The notes under the pieces are model-generated. The model was not told the DNA's origin and did no database searches. It saw only the letters and a program-made list of their open reading frames with translations. Source: JAJTFW01 sp046330075 (GTDB lineage: Bacteria; Bacteroidota; Bacteroidia; AKYH767-A; OLB10). Taken from it: a stretch of 64,000 nt of DNA. Of this stretch, positions 9,393 to 18,854 are shown piece by piece; within the stretch, counting starts at the first letter, position 1; each line of letters opens with the position of its first letter. The translations under genes were made by a program, and so were the position numbers. The stretch is from NCBI GenBank assembly GCA_046330075.1, contig JAXLTL010000006.1:133886-197885 (forward strand). Reading direction: 5' to 3'.

Positions 9393-10679
9393 ATGAAACA
9401 CTTCTTCTTTCTTCTGATGACCTTTATGAGCCTGAAGGTTACTGCTCAAACAGGATCCAATTTTTATGGTCTGGCCCGTAGTTCAGCGCCGGGTACGGTT
9501 TATCTTGCCACGGTGGATCCTGCTACCGGACAAGTAACCAATATTTCATCGTCAAGCCTTTCTTCAATGATCAACCTGACCGGTGCAGCGCTAGACCCGT
9601 ACCGCAACAGTTATCACTACATCGGGTACAATTCGATGATCTCCGTTGACCTGACTACGGGTGCGCTGATCAGTTCGGTAACACTTAACAATCCGGGTGC
9701 TTCAAACGTGAGTTTCGATAACTTCCGCTTTAATAATTCAGACAGCAGCCTGTATGGATTGTCGCGCCTGGTGGTGTATGATTCTGTAACAAACACCTAC
9801 ACGAGTTCGATGTACCTGGCGACGGCTGATCCGACAACGGGCGTGGTAACGAATATCTCTCCTTCATCTATCGGACAAGGATTTGCACTGGCCGGCAGTG
9901 CAATCGATCCGTGGCAGATGGTGTACTATTATTCAACCGGTGCTGACCTTGTCGGACTGGATATGTATACCGGACTCGTCTGGACGTCGGCGCCGATTAC
10001 CATTGCCGGCGGAGATATGTTTGATAATTTCACGTATAGTTGTGCAGATAGCGGACTCTACGGTCTTGTCCGCACAAATTATTTTGATACCGTGTACAAC
10101 CCGTTCGACAGTACCGTCTATAATCTGATCCTTGATTCCGCTACCCTTCGCCTCGGAAAAATTAACCCGGCAACCGGCGTCGTTACCATCATCTCTCCGT
10201 ATTCAATCATGCAGGGTGGTTATTCTCTCAATGCAGGATCAACGATTGATCCGAATACCATGACCTACTATTACAACAATGGTCAGGATCTGGTTGGGGT
10301 TTCGATGGCGACCGGCCTGATTGTATCACAACAAATTTTACAAAATGCAAACGGTGATTATTTCGATTTGATGCGAATCCCGGCGAATTGCATTCAGGCA
10401 ACTCAGCCTATTCGTCTTGCTCCCGCCGCTACATCGGTGAACGAGATCTATAAAGATGATGTTTTCGTTATGCCCAATCCTGTAGTCGATAAATTGCAGG
10501 TGATGGCAACTGATGAAATCGATCACCTGGATATACTCAATCTGGCGGGAACCCTGCTGTATTCGGAAGATATCCATGCGAAAAAAGCAGAAGTTGATTT
10601 CAGCAGCTTTTCCAGGGGTGTATATTTTGTGAGGTGCTACAACGAAAGTGGTGTTTCAGTGCGAAAAGTTGTCAGGTAA
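9393..10679 (+). CDS. T9SS-secreted repeat protein
   Basis: The 428-residue protein starts with a signal peptide (MKHFFFLLMTFMSLKVTAQ). It holds three long repeats of about 100 residues, each with the phrases LATVDPATGQVTNIS or KINPATGVVTIIS, a YY..G or YH.IG turn and D.T.G strands. This suggests a beta-propeller made of duplicated units. The last 80 residues are a type A T9SS sorting domain (VMPNPVVDKLQV ... GVYFVRCYNESG ... KVVR). Secretion across the outer membrane by T9SS follows from that domain. Function is unknown. It is divergent from kbl and sits upstream of two more T9SS cargo genes. Confidence 0.88.
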   Translation: MKHFFFLLMTFMSLKVTAQTGSNFYGLARSSAPGTVYLATVDPATGQVTNISSSSLSSMINLTGAALDPYRNSYHYIGYNSMISVDLTTGALISSVTLNNPGASNVSFDNFRFNNSDSSLYGLSRLVVYDSVTNTYTSSMYLATADPTTGVVTNISPSSIGQGFALAGSAIDPWQMVYYYSTGADLVGLDMYTGLVWTSAPITIAGGDMFDNFTYSCADSGLYGLVRTNYFDTVYNPFDSTVYNLILDSATLRLGKINPATGVVTIISPYSIMQGGYSLNAGSTIDPNTMTYYYNNGQDLVGVSMATGLIVSQQILQNANGDYFDLMRIPANCIQATQPIRLAPAATSVNEIYKDDVFVMPNPVVDKLQVMATDEIDHLDILNLAGTLLYSEDIHAKKAEVDFSSFSRGVYFVRCYNESGVSVRKVVR

Positions 10680-10765
10680 TTCCGAAGGGCTTCTGCCTCT
10701 TTTTAGGGATTTGCCGTAATCTGACCCTTCCCGGATTGCTGTTCACGGAAAAACCAATATTTTCC

Positions 10766-10796
10766 TTGGCAGACCGGAAGTAAACATCTACTTTTA
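10766..10796 (+). promoter_or_regulatory. Candidate promoter for the T9SS cargo gene at 10816
   Basis: TTG at 10766-10768 is followed after 20 bp by TACTTTTA at 10789-10796, which matches TAnnTTTG except at the last base. It would start transcription only some 13 nt before the GTG start codon. Confidence 0.4.
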
Positions 10797-10815
10797 GTGA
10801 TCCAAATCCACTGAC

Positions 10816-13074
10816 GTGCGGAAGATATATTTCATATTTTCTTTCCTCTGGCTGCTATCCCTTATGATAGAGGCTCCGGCACAAACGGTTTTTCAGAAAA
10901 CAGTTGGATTCTACGGTAGCGTAAACGCCATGCAGATGTGTGCTGACAGTGGATTCGCCTATTGTGGTAATTCGAATGCTGATTTTGGCAATCTGGTGAT
11001 GGCCAGATACAGCGCCGCCGGTGTGAAGATGTGGCAAAGGGAAATCGGGACTACCGCCATAGAGGCAGCACATGATTTTGTTCAGACCGCAGATGGTGGT
11101 TTTGTAGTGGCTGGTAAACACTGGGACAGTGAGCATGGTATGCTGGTTGTAAAACTGGACTCATTGGGAAATCAGGTTTGGACCCGAAAACTCAGCAGGT
11201 CTTATCTCGATCAGGCAAACAGTATTTGTGCTACGACAGATGGTGGATTGGTGATCGCCGGTGAATCAGAGGATCAGTCCGGAACTTCAACCGCAATAGT
11301 CACAAAGCTTTCAGCAACGGGTTCGCTGTTATGGTCACGGACAATTTCAGGATTCAAGGATGGAGGTTATTCCATCGTCCGGTTACCTAACGGGAGGTTC
11401 GCGATGACTGGTTTAACGGACGTAGGGCAGGTCAATAATATCGGCATCGTTTGTTTCGATAGTGCAGCGGTGTATTGGTCTTATGCAATAGGTACTCCCG
11501 GTGTTGACAGCACTTCGTTTAATCATCAGTTGATCATCACCGCCGATAGCTGCCTTGCATTTTCAGGAACAACATATTCAATTCCCAACCATGGAGGTGA
11601 TTTTTTTATTGCCAAAATCAATGCAGCAGGAGTTCCGCAGTGGATGCGTTCTTATGGATCTGCTTCGGAAGAGTTTGCCACGAGCCTGGTGGCTACATCC
11701 AATGGAATTCTCCTTGCAGGCTATACTCTTTCCGGGTTTAATACCATTGCCGAACCATTACTGGTAAAAATGCAGTTGAACGGATTACCAGCCTGGGCGT
11801 ATTCCTATCCCGGCAATAGCTATGATCCATTTCTCGGCATTACCCTGAAGGCGGGTGATGAAGTTATGGCGGGTGGCACTTCGGCTACATCCGGAAGTCT
11901 GGCAGAAGCCAGTTTGTTTAAGCTGACGGCCAATGGAACCGCATGCAGGATGCGAGAGTCAACAGGTGTTGCAAGTTTTCTGAGTGGATGGTATGGTTTT
12001 CCGGTGACTATTTCAACAACTACCATATTTGTATTTCCTGTTTCCCTGGCAAGTTCAACAATACAGAATGAAAATACCCTTTGTGCCTGCAGCGGATCGG
12101 TACCAGTGTCGGCATCTCTGCCTGTTCAGTCTATGTGTTACGGAAATACTACCACCTTGTCACATTCGTTTCAGCCCGGTTTCAGCTATTCATTGTTCAG
12201 AAACGGAGTGTCGTATTCTACCGGAAGTACCGGCTTTTTTTCATTGACACAGGGTGGATATTATAAGGTGGTTCAGCAAAGTGGTTGTGCTTCCGATACC
12301 AGCAATACAGTTCATCTCACCGTGAACACAAATCCGACTGTCAGCATTTCTTCGTCGGGAAAGACGAAGATTTGTTCCGGACAATCGGTGACATTGTCTG
12401 CTATATCTACACTGGGTGTTTCTTATCAATGGCAGCGTAATGGTGTGAACGTTCCGCTGGCAACACTGCCTTCGTATAATGCGAATCAAACCGGCGATTA
12501 CAAAGTGCGTGTAACAAATACCGGTACCGGTTGTTCCAAAACAAGTACCGTGGTGAACGTAACTGTGAACCCATTGCCACCCGCTGTTGTTACCGCCAAT
12601 GGTCCAACCACCTTCTGCAATGGCGACAGTGTGGAACTGGTTGCGAACAGTGGTGCAGGTTACGCCTACCAATGGAGAAAGAATGGTAATCCTGTTGCAG
12701 GAGCTACTGCTTTGTCATTTACAGTGAAGCAACCAGGTACCTATAAAGTAAAAGTGACAGACGTTACCGGATGCACACAACTGTCTTCAGGTGTTCCGGT
12801 CTCAGTACCTTGTCGGGAATTTTCAGTTCCGGAAATACATCCGGACTTGTATCCAAATCCCGCCTCCGCTGAATTTTATATTGATCTCCCCGCAGACGTT
12901 CCTTCCATATTTGCAGTTATCGATTTGACCGGTAGAGTAATAAAGTCGGGTGTGTTGAAGAATGGAAAAAATATCGTATCGGTGGAAGGACTTTCCTCTG
13001 GACTGTATATAGTCAGAATATTTTCTGATGGCATATGGTACACCGATAAAGTACAGATTGAAGCTGGTAATTGA
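10816..13074 (+). CDS. T9SS-secreted protein with propeller-like repeats and Ig-like domains (copy 1)
   Basis: The start is a GTG at 10816; it is needed to give the signal peptide (MRKIYFIFSFLWLLSLMIEAPAQ). Residues of about 25-420 hold repeats with QTADGGFVVAGK and TTDGGLVIAGE motifs of the delta-60 or propeller kind. Two Ig-like domains follow, each with C...S.YQWQRNG or YQWRKNG and NTVHLTVN strands. The C-terminus (DLYPNPASAEFYIDL ... GLYIVRIFSDG) is a type A T9SS sorting domain. It is a tandem paralog of the gene at 13119: domain order and length (752 versus 747 aa) agree, and the last Ig domain is nearly identical. Function is unknown; a surface role is inferred. Confidence 0.9.
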   Translation: MRKIYFIFSFLWLLSLMIEAPAQTVFQKTVGFYGSVNAMQMCADSGFAYCGNSNADFGNLVMARYSAAGVKMWQREIGTTAIEAAHDFVQTADGGFVVAGKHWDSEHGMLVVKLDSLGNQVWTRKLSRSYLDQANSICATTDGGLVIAGESEDQSGTSTAIVTKLSATGSLLWSRTISGFKDGGYSIVRLPNGRFAMTGLTDVGQVNNIGIVCFDSAAVYWSYAIGTPGVDSTSFNHQLIITADSCLAFSGTTYSIPNHGGDFFIAKINAAGVPQWMRSYGSASEEFATSLVATSNGILLAGYTLSGFNTIAEPLLVKMQLNGLPAWAYSYPGNSYDPFLGITLKAGDEVMAGGTSATSGSLAEASLFKLTANGTACRMRESTGVASFLSGWYGFPVTISTTTIFVFPVSLASSTIQNENTLCACSGSVPVSASLPVQSMCYGNTTTLSHSFQPGFSYSLFRNGVSYSTGSTGFFSLTQGGYYKVVQQSGCASDTSNTVHLTVNTNPTVSISSSGKTKICSGQSVTLSAISTLGVSYQWQRNGVNVPLATLPSYNANQTGDYKVRVTNTGTGCSKTSTVVNVTVNPLPPAVVTANGPTTFCNGDSVELVANSGAGYAYQWRKNGNPVAGATALSFTVKQPGTYKVKVTDVTGCTQLSSGVPVSVPCREFSVPEIHPDLYPNPASAEFYIDLPADVPSIFAVIDLTGRVIKSGVLKNGKNIVSVEGLSSGLYIVRIFSDGIWYTDKVQIEAGN

Positions 13075-13118
13075 TATCCGGATATCCTCTATTGTTTTAT
13101 ATCGGAAAAAATAAACAC

Positions 13119-15362
13119 ATGAAGAAAGGTTGTTTTTTTGTTTTCTTGGTTCTGCTGCTTTGCAGAATTCCGGCGAAAGCCCAGGTATTCTTCGAACGGA
13201 ATACTGCATTTACAGGTAGTATTACCTCGATGATCACCTGTAATGATGGCGGATTTGCATATTGCGGCCGGTCGGAGGTTGATTCAGGGAACATCGTAAT
13301 TGCCAGGTACAACAGCTCAGGAGTCAGGCAATGGGTCAGGGAGTATGGCTCGTATCAACCCGAGTATCCTCACGATATTACGCAAACAGCTGACGGTGGT
13401 TTTGTAATTACGGGTAAACAGGGATATTGGGAGTTTACGATGTTGGTTATGAAGGTGGATTCGATGGGGTACCTGCTTTGGTCGAATGAAATGCATAATG
13501 GACTTTTCGACAGAGCCAATGGTGTTTGCGCTACTCCTGATGGCGGTGTGGTGGTAGTTGGCCGGATCAATAACGGATTGAATTATTCAGCGGTGGCTTA
13601 CAAGCTTTCTTCCTCCGGTGTGATGCAGTGGGGAAGAAGTTTTTCCGGTTTTGATGATGGCGGTTACTCTGTTATCCGTACTGCTGATGGCAAATTTGTG
13701 ATGACAGGATCTGCCTCCGTTGGTGCCGCTCTGAATATAGGGGTTGTTAAATTTGACAGCACGTCAGTGCAGTGGGCTATCTCAATTGGTGGAGCAAATC
13801 AGGAAATGACCGGATTGAACCACCGCCTTGTACAAACGCAGGATGGTGGGTTTGTTATTTGCGGTATGACTGTAGATCAGGGAACAAAAATCTATACATC
13901 TAAAATTTCTTCCTCGGGTAATTTCTTGTGGACGTCCTCCTTCGGCACTACATCACCGGTAGAAGCCTCTTCCATGGTGGCCTCCGGAAATAACGTCATA
14001 ATTTGTGGCAATGTCAGTACCGGTTTGTACCCCTCCATTACCTATTACCCCTGTACGATAAAACTCAATGCCGCTGGTAACCTTGATTGGGCATATCAAT
14101 ATCCGGTTGCAGGTTCAGCAATTCCATCAGCAATGACATTGTTACCCAATGGTACGCTGGTGCAGGGAGGGACGTTTCTTGCCGGAGCCAACAGCGGTTA
14201 TGCTGCATTGTCAACATTGGATCTGAATGGAAATGCCTGTAAAATCAAATCATCTTTTGGGGGTGCTGTTTCTGCATCAGATTATTTCCCCTTTGTGGTC
14301 AGTACATCCTCTTCCTCATTGCCTGTCACTCCCGTTTGGTTGAACTCTAATAGTCTTGGATCAGAAGCGGTGACCTGTAGCTGCGGATCTTCTTCGCCTG
14401 TTCAGATTACTTCATCGTCATCTTCGATCTGTTACTTGGGAAGTGCTCAGATTACTTTTCCTTATCACCCCGGTTTCCAATACTCCTTGTATCGGAACGG
14501 TGTATTCGTGAATTCTTCAGGTAACTCGTTTTTTACGATTACTCAGGGTGGTAATTATTTTGTGGTCCAACAGTCAGGTTGCAGTACTGATACCAGCAAC
14601 ACTATCCATATCAACGTGAATTCATTGCCGGTTGCTTCAGTTTCTGCTGCGGGTCGTACTAAGATCTGCGCTGGTCAGACAGTTACTCTTTCGGCCAGTT
14701 CTACGCTGGGTGTGAATTATCAATGGTTAAAGAACGGAGGATTGATTCCCGGAGCGACGTTGCCTACATATGCAGCTTCCCAGACCGGAGCTTACAGTGT
14801 GCGTGTTACCAACACCGGAACAGGGTGCTCCAAAACCGGAAATTCAGTGAGTGTGACCGTGAATTCACTGCCGCTGGCTGCTGTTACTGCAAATGGACCC
14901 ACTTCGTTTTGCAATGGAGATAGTGTGGTGCTACAGGCTAACTCAGGTGTTGGTTATTCATATCAGTGGAGGAAAAATGGTAATCCGGTTGCCGGAGCAA
15001 CTTCCATAAATTATTCGGCTAAATCTGCAGGTACTTACAAAGTGAAAGTGACAGATGCAAATTCCTGTACACAGCTTTCCCAGGGTATGGTGGTTTCAGT
15101 TCCTTGCAGAGATTTTGAGACAGCTGTTGGAGAAGTAGAAGTGTTTCCAAACCCTGCTTCAGGGAATATCAGTTTTGTTGCTGATAAGGATGCTCCGGTG
15201 TTCTATCAGTTGATGGATCCGTCTGGTCGTGAATTGCTAAGTGGTGAATGGCTGAAAGGGGATGCTGATTTATTCGTCGGTGAATTTGCGCCCGGTATCT
15301 ACATATTGAATTTATGTTATAACGATCAATGGCATACTCGCCGTTTGGTGATTGCCAGATAA
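13119..15362 (+). CDS. T9SS-secreted protein with propeller-like repeats and Ig-like domains (copy 2)
   Basis: The start at 13119 (MKKGCFFVFLVLLLCRIPAKAQ) gives a signal peptide; an in-frame extension to 13071 adds 16 residues without signal character. Architecture follows copy 1: repeats such as QTADGGFVITGK and QTQDGGFVICGM, a cysteine-containing linker (CSCGSSSP), Ig-like domains with YQWLKNGG and YQWRKNGNPVAGAT, then a type A sorting domain (VEVFPNPASGNISF ... GIYILNLCYNDQW). The gene lies 44 bp after copy 1, so the two may be co-transcribed. The propeller parts differ more than the Ig parts, suggesting divergence after duplication or gene conversion of the Ig end. Confidence 0.9.
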   Translation: MKKGCFFVFLVLLLCRIPAKAQVFFERNTAFTGSITSMITCNDGGFAYCGRSEVDSGNIVIARYNSSGVRQWVREYGSYQPEYPHDITQTADGGFVITGKQGYWEFTMLVMKVDSMGYLLWSNEMHNGLFDRANGVCATPDGGVVVVGRINNGLNYSAVAYKLSSSGVMQWGRSFSGFDDGGYSVIRTADGKFVMTGSASVGAALNIGVVKFDSTSVQWAISIGGANQEMTGLNHRLVQTQDGGFVICGMTVDQGTKIYTSKISSSGNFLWTSSFGTTSPVEASSMVASGNNVIICGNVSTGLYPSITYYPCTIKLNAAGNLDWAYQYPVAGSAIPSAMTLLPNGTLVQGGTFLAGANSGYAALSTLDLNGNACKIKSSFGGAVSASDYFPFVVSTSSSSLPVTPVWLNSNSLGSEAVTCSCGSSSPVQITSSSSSICYLGSAQITFPYHPGFQYSLYRNGVFVNSSGNSFFTITQGGNYFVVQQSGCSTDTSNTIHINVNSLPVASVSAAGRTKICAGQTVTLSASSTLGVNYQWLKNGGLIPGATLPTYAASQTGAYSVRVTNTGTGCSKTGNSVSVTVNSLPLAAVTANGPTSFCNGDSVVLQANSGVGYSYQWRKNGNPVAGATSINYSAKSAGTYKVKVTDANSCTQLSQGMVVSVPCRDFETAVGEVEVFPNPASGNISFVADKDAPVFYQLMDPSGRELLSGEWLKGDADLFVGEFAPGIYILNLCYNDQWHTRRLVIAR

Positions 15363-15415
15363 GTTAACGGGAAGATTTACTTATCGCCCGGACAAGTAAT
15401 TTCTGCTTTACTGTT

Positions 15416-15423
15416 TATATTTG
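15416..15423 (+). promoter_or_regulatory. -7 box directly before the MORN-repeat gene
   Basis: TATATTTG is an exact TAnnTTTG match ending 5 nt before the ATG at 15429. Transcription would begin at or very near the start codon, so the message is probably leaderless. Confidence 0.6.
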
Positions 15424-15428
15424 AGCCC

Positions 15429-18400
15429 ATGTGGATCAGAAATTGGCAGCCTTCCCTCACATGGTGGGCTTTTGTGTTTTTTGTCCTTTGTGCGACCGAT
15501 ATTTCAGCACAACCTGGTATCACCGGAGCAGATACCGTAATTACCTATGAACGGGGCCGAAAGGTATTAACCGTCATTGTAGGTAGCACGAAGTCGGTCA
15601 CCCGTACCAGGGATGGAAAAAAAGATGGCTTTCAGGAATCGTTCAATGAAAAGGGAAAACTCTTTCGAAGAGAGTCGTGGAAGGATGGTCATGAAGATGG
15701 GGAGTTTGTGTGCATGGATTTTTTCGGCCGTTTGGGAGAGCGGAAAACGTATCTGTATGTCGCTGATTCCGGAAGATCCTACCTGCATGGACGATCCGAA
15801 AACTATATGAATGGCGTGCTGGAGAAGCGCTCAGAATACCGTCTGGGTAAACTGCATGGTACACAGGTAGTGTATTATAATAACGGAATGTTGAAAGAAC
15901 GGACAACGTATTTAAACGGGTTGAAAAGTGGTAAGGAGGAAGGGTATCATAACAATGGTCAGTTATCATACTCCGGATTAAATGCAGTGATTGTTGCCGG
16001 TGGTGTTAATGTGTCGGTAAAGCATGGTGAGTGGAAGTTTTTTCTGGCTAACGGCAAGATGTCAGCACTGACTAATTATAATCATGGAAAAAAGGAGGGC
16101 AGGTGTGTGGAGTATTTCCCGAATGGAGAAATGCGGATGGAGGCCATCTATAAGGCGGATAAAAGGCATGGAAGGGTGGTGAACTTTGCTTCGGATGGTC
16201 AGGTAGAATCGGAGTTTGTTGTTTATGAAGATACAGTCATTGATGGAAAGAGGAAATCCTATGTTTATGATGGCGACAAGCTTCAGTATCATCCCAATGG
16301 TAAATTGAAAGCTAAGGAGTCGTTTGCGATGGGTGTGAAGACCGGGGTGTGGGAGACGTATTCTTCAACCGGTTTGTTATACAGCCGGGTGGAGTATAAA
16401 GATGATTTTAAGAATGGCAAGGAACAGTGGTTTGACGATGAAGGACGGTTAACCATGGAGGTTAATTATGCCATTTGCAAGAAGGATACGGTTTTGGCAG
16501 GTTGTAAGAATGGGATTCAACGATCCTGGAAGGATGGGGTGCTGACCAGTGAATCAACTTTTGTGAATGATGTGGAAGAAGGTATTCGTAAATACTGGAC
16601 AGAAAAAGGTGTGTTGGTCGCAAGCTATGTGGTATCAGATGGCGTATATGCCGGCCCATTCCAGGAGTATTGGAAAAATGGAAGCCTGAAGACGAAGGGC
16701 GTGTATGTGAAACTGAAAGGCAATGGACGGAAGTTTTCACGTTTGGGTTGGATGTACAGGTACAATGAAGAGGGGCGATTGGAATCAAAATCATTATTTG
16801 ATACACTGGATGAAGCACGCATAACCATTCTGTACAATGAACAAGGTATTTCTTCCTATGATATGGATCGTTGTTTTTCTATGACATCATTCCCTGATTC
16901 AGGTATTAAATCCTTCGTCTTTAATCCATATTATGGCATGCCTTACGTAGCTGCTTATTTTTACCGCAATGGAGCGATACGCAAGTTCCTGTATCCGGAT
17001 GCTGAGAAGTATATTGTCAATGCATTGTATTTCGATGATAAGGGTAAAAATATTTCAGATGGAACAACGATGCATGAAAACGCTGATAGTATTAGGTCTT
17101 CTGTTGCGGTGAAAAAGAAAGCGCTGTCGTTGATGCGGAACGACTGGAGGTCAAATAATTTGTTTGCTGATTCAGTACTGAATGGAGTATATAAACTCAC
17201 CTACCAGAACGGCCAGCCGATGGCGTCTTTATCATTTTCCGATGATCTGCCGGATGGTGATTGGGTATTGTTTGATCCATTGTCAGGCGATACCGCCATG
17301 TATAAGTATTATATCAAAGGTGTTCAGTCTGGTTATTACCTCGATAAGTTTGGAGGAAAAACAGTGCTGAGCCGTGGTTGGTATCCGAAAGATACGGTAC
17401 CGGGATATGAAGAATTGTACTCTGTACGTGGCATACCAACCCGAAAACGTTCTTACCGTACCAACAAAAATTTCCCGATCGAAAATTATGAGTACTACGA
17501 GAATGGTGTCGTCCGCAGTTATCAGAATTACGAAACCGGTGAGCATCGTTCCTGGTCACTGACCGGTGAACTGTTCACCCAAAATAAGAAGATTAAGGAT
17601 TCGCTGGTGCAGTATCTTGAGTATTATCCGGATACCAGGCAGTTGCGGTACGAGCGTTATACTATTGACGGTAAGCTGGACAGTATCTCCAAAGCCTGGT
17701 TTAAGTCGGGTAAACCGCAGTACCTTGTGAATTACCGAAAGGGTGAGAGAGAAGGCTCTTCATTGATGTTTAATGAGCAGGGAGATACGACTTCTTTTGG
17801 TGAGTATGTAAAGGATAAGGCGGAAGGATGGTTTGTAGAGTATAAAAACGGAAAGAAGGAATTCGCGTATTATGTGGAAGGCCGTCGTGCAGCTCAACCC
17901 GGTCAGTTTGAATGTGCCTGCATCGATACTTCTTATTCATCCGGGACAGTCAAGTTTGCACAATCGGTTTCTTCTATGGTGGACTATGATGTTTTTGAGA
18001 ATTATCTGGCACCCTGGCTGAAGCCGGTGGATAGTTTAAACTTTGAATCGAATTTCTTTACAGGATTTCAGGCTGATGGTAGAAATAATTCAGGTTTTGC
18101 AGGTATGAACCTGATGATGTTTGATGAAGTTGCAGTAGATATTCCCGCCAACAGGCAAATGCGATTGGTCTTGAATCCTTGCCGCACGAAAGGTTATATC
18201 AGCCGGATGGAGTATTCGATGAGTTATACGAGCGATCCGCAGGAAGTGCGAGTAACGGCTGAGCCAAAGCAGGTAACTTTGTCATTGCTTTCCGGCCCTG
18301 CGGTTTCATTGGTGCCACAGTATCCTTTTCCAACCATGCTTGTGAAAACAAAGTCTCTTTCGTACGACTTCAGCGACAAAATCAAGCTGGAAGAGCCTAC

Positions 18401-18854
18401 TGTTCCTGAGCGCTGCATGACATCGGTACTCGTGAATGATATCATGGAGATCAGGAAGATGAAGGGGGTCTATCATCTGTTCAGCAACGGGAATTATTTT
18501 TTTGCCGGAGACCTCATCTCCGAAAATATTGTGAAGCAGCAGGAGCTGAATGATTTCTTTGGTTTTTCTTTTAAAGAGGGTGCGGTGTTACTTTCATTTA
18601 AATGGGGAGATAGTGATCGGAAAGTTGCAGCTGACGTAAATATGTTATTGTTGAACAGCAGGTTTGCCGCTGGTTGTATTTCTCTCCCATTGCAACTGGA
18701 TGTGGAGAATGAAATGAATGTGTTCGATGTCAAAAATAACCCGCTGCCGGTGAGGGAGGTGGAAACTGCATTGACGAAGGCTGGTTTCAGAAGAGTGAAG
18801 TCAGTAAAAGATCATCAGCAAAGTAAGGTTTTAATTTATTGGTTCGCAGAATGA
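15429..18854 (+). CDS. Large secreted MORN-repeat (YwqK-like) protein
   Basis: The 1141-residue protein begins with a signal peptide (MWIRNWQPSLTWWAFVFFVLCATDISAQ). Residues of about 60-480 and 560-850 are built of MORN_2/YwqK-type repeats with the pattern Y..NG.L..E..Y..G...G....Y, for example YYNNGMLKERTTYLNG, YFPNGEMRMEAIYKAD and YHPNGKLKAKESFAMG. The last 250 residues have no repeats and no recognised domain, and there is no T9SS sorting domain. YwqK-family proteins are often labelled antitoxins by similarity; a toxin here is not evident. It overlaps the next gene by ATGA, implying translational coupling. The likely site is periplasm or outer membrane; function is unknown. Confidence 0.85.
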   Translation: MWIRNWQPSLTWWAFVFFVLCATDISAQPGITGADTVITYERGRKVLTVIVGSTKSVTRTRDGKKDGFQESFNEKGKLFRRESWKDGHEDGEFVCMDFFGRLGERKTYLYVADSGRSYLHGRSENYMNGVLEKRSEYRLGKLHGTQVVYYNNGMLKERTTYLNGLKSGKEEGYHNNGQLSYSGLNAVIVAGGVNVSVKHGEWKFFLANGKMSALTNYNHGKKEGRCVEYFPNGEMRMEAIYKADKRHGRVVNFASDGQVESEFVVYEDTVIDGKRKSYVYDGDKLQYHPNGKLKAKESFAMGVKTGVWETYSSTGLLYSRVEYKDDFKNGKEQWFDDEGRLTMEVNYAICKKDTVLAGCKNGIQRSWKDGVLTSESTFVNDVEEGIRKYWTEKGVLVASYVVSDGVYAGPFQEYWKNGSLKTKGVYVKLKGNGRKFSRLGWMYRYNEEGRLESKSLFDTLDEARITILYNEQGISSYDMDRCFSMTSFPDSGIKSFVFNPYYGMPYVAAYFYRNGAIRKFLYPDAEKYIVNALYFDDKGKNISDGTTMHENADSIRSSVAVKKKALSLMRNDWRSNNLFADSVLNGVYKLTYQNGQPMASLSFSDDLPDGDWVLFDPLSGDTAMYKYYIKGVQSGYYLDKFGGKTVLSRGWYPKDTVPGYEELYSVRGIPTRKRSYRTNKNFPIENYEYYENGVVRSYQNYETGEHRSWSLTGELFTQNKKIKDSLVQYLEYYPDTRQLRYERYTIDGKLDSISKAWFKSGKPQYLVNYRKGEREGSSLMFNEQGDTTSFGEYVKDKAEGWFVEYKNGKKEFAYYVEGRRAAQPGQFECACIDTSYSSGTVKFAQSVSSMVDYDVFENYLAPWLKPVDSLNFESNFFTGFQADGRNNSGFAGMNLMMFDEVAVDIPANRQMRLVLNPCRTKGYISRMEYSMSYTSDPQEVRVTAEPKQVTLSLLSGPAVSLVPQYPFPTMLVKTKSLSYDFSDKIKLEEPTVPERCMTSVLVNDIMEIRKMKGVYHLFSNGNYFFAGDLISENIVKQQELNDFFGFSFKEGAVLLSFKWGDSDRKVAADVNMLLLNSRFAAGCISLPLQLDVENEMNVFDVKNNPLPVREVETALTKAGFRRVKSVKDHQQSKVLIYWFAE

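Noticed and set aside
15429..18854. Antitoxin of a classical toxin-antitoxin pair (YwqK label)
   Set aside because: The protein is far larger, secreted, and the coupled partner has no toxin-like domain.
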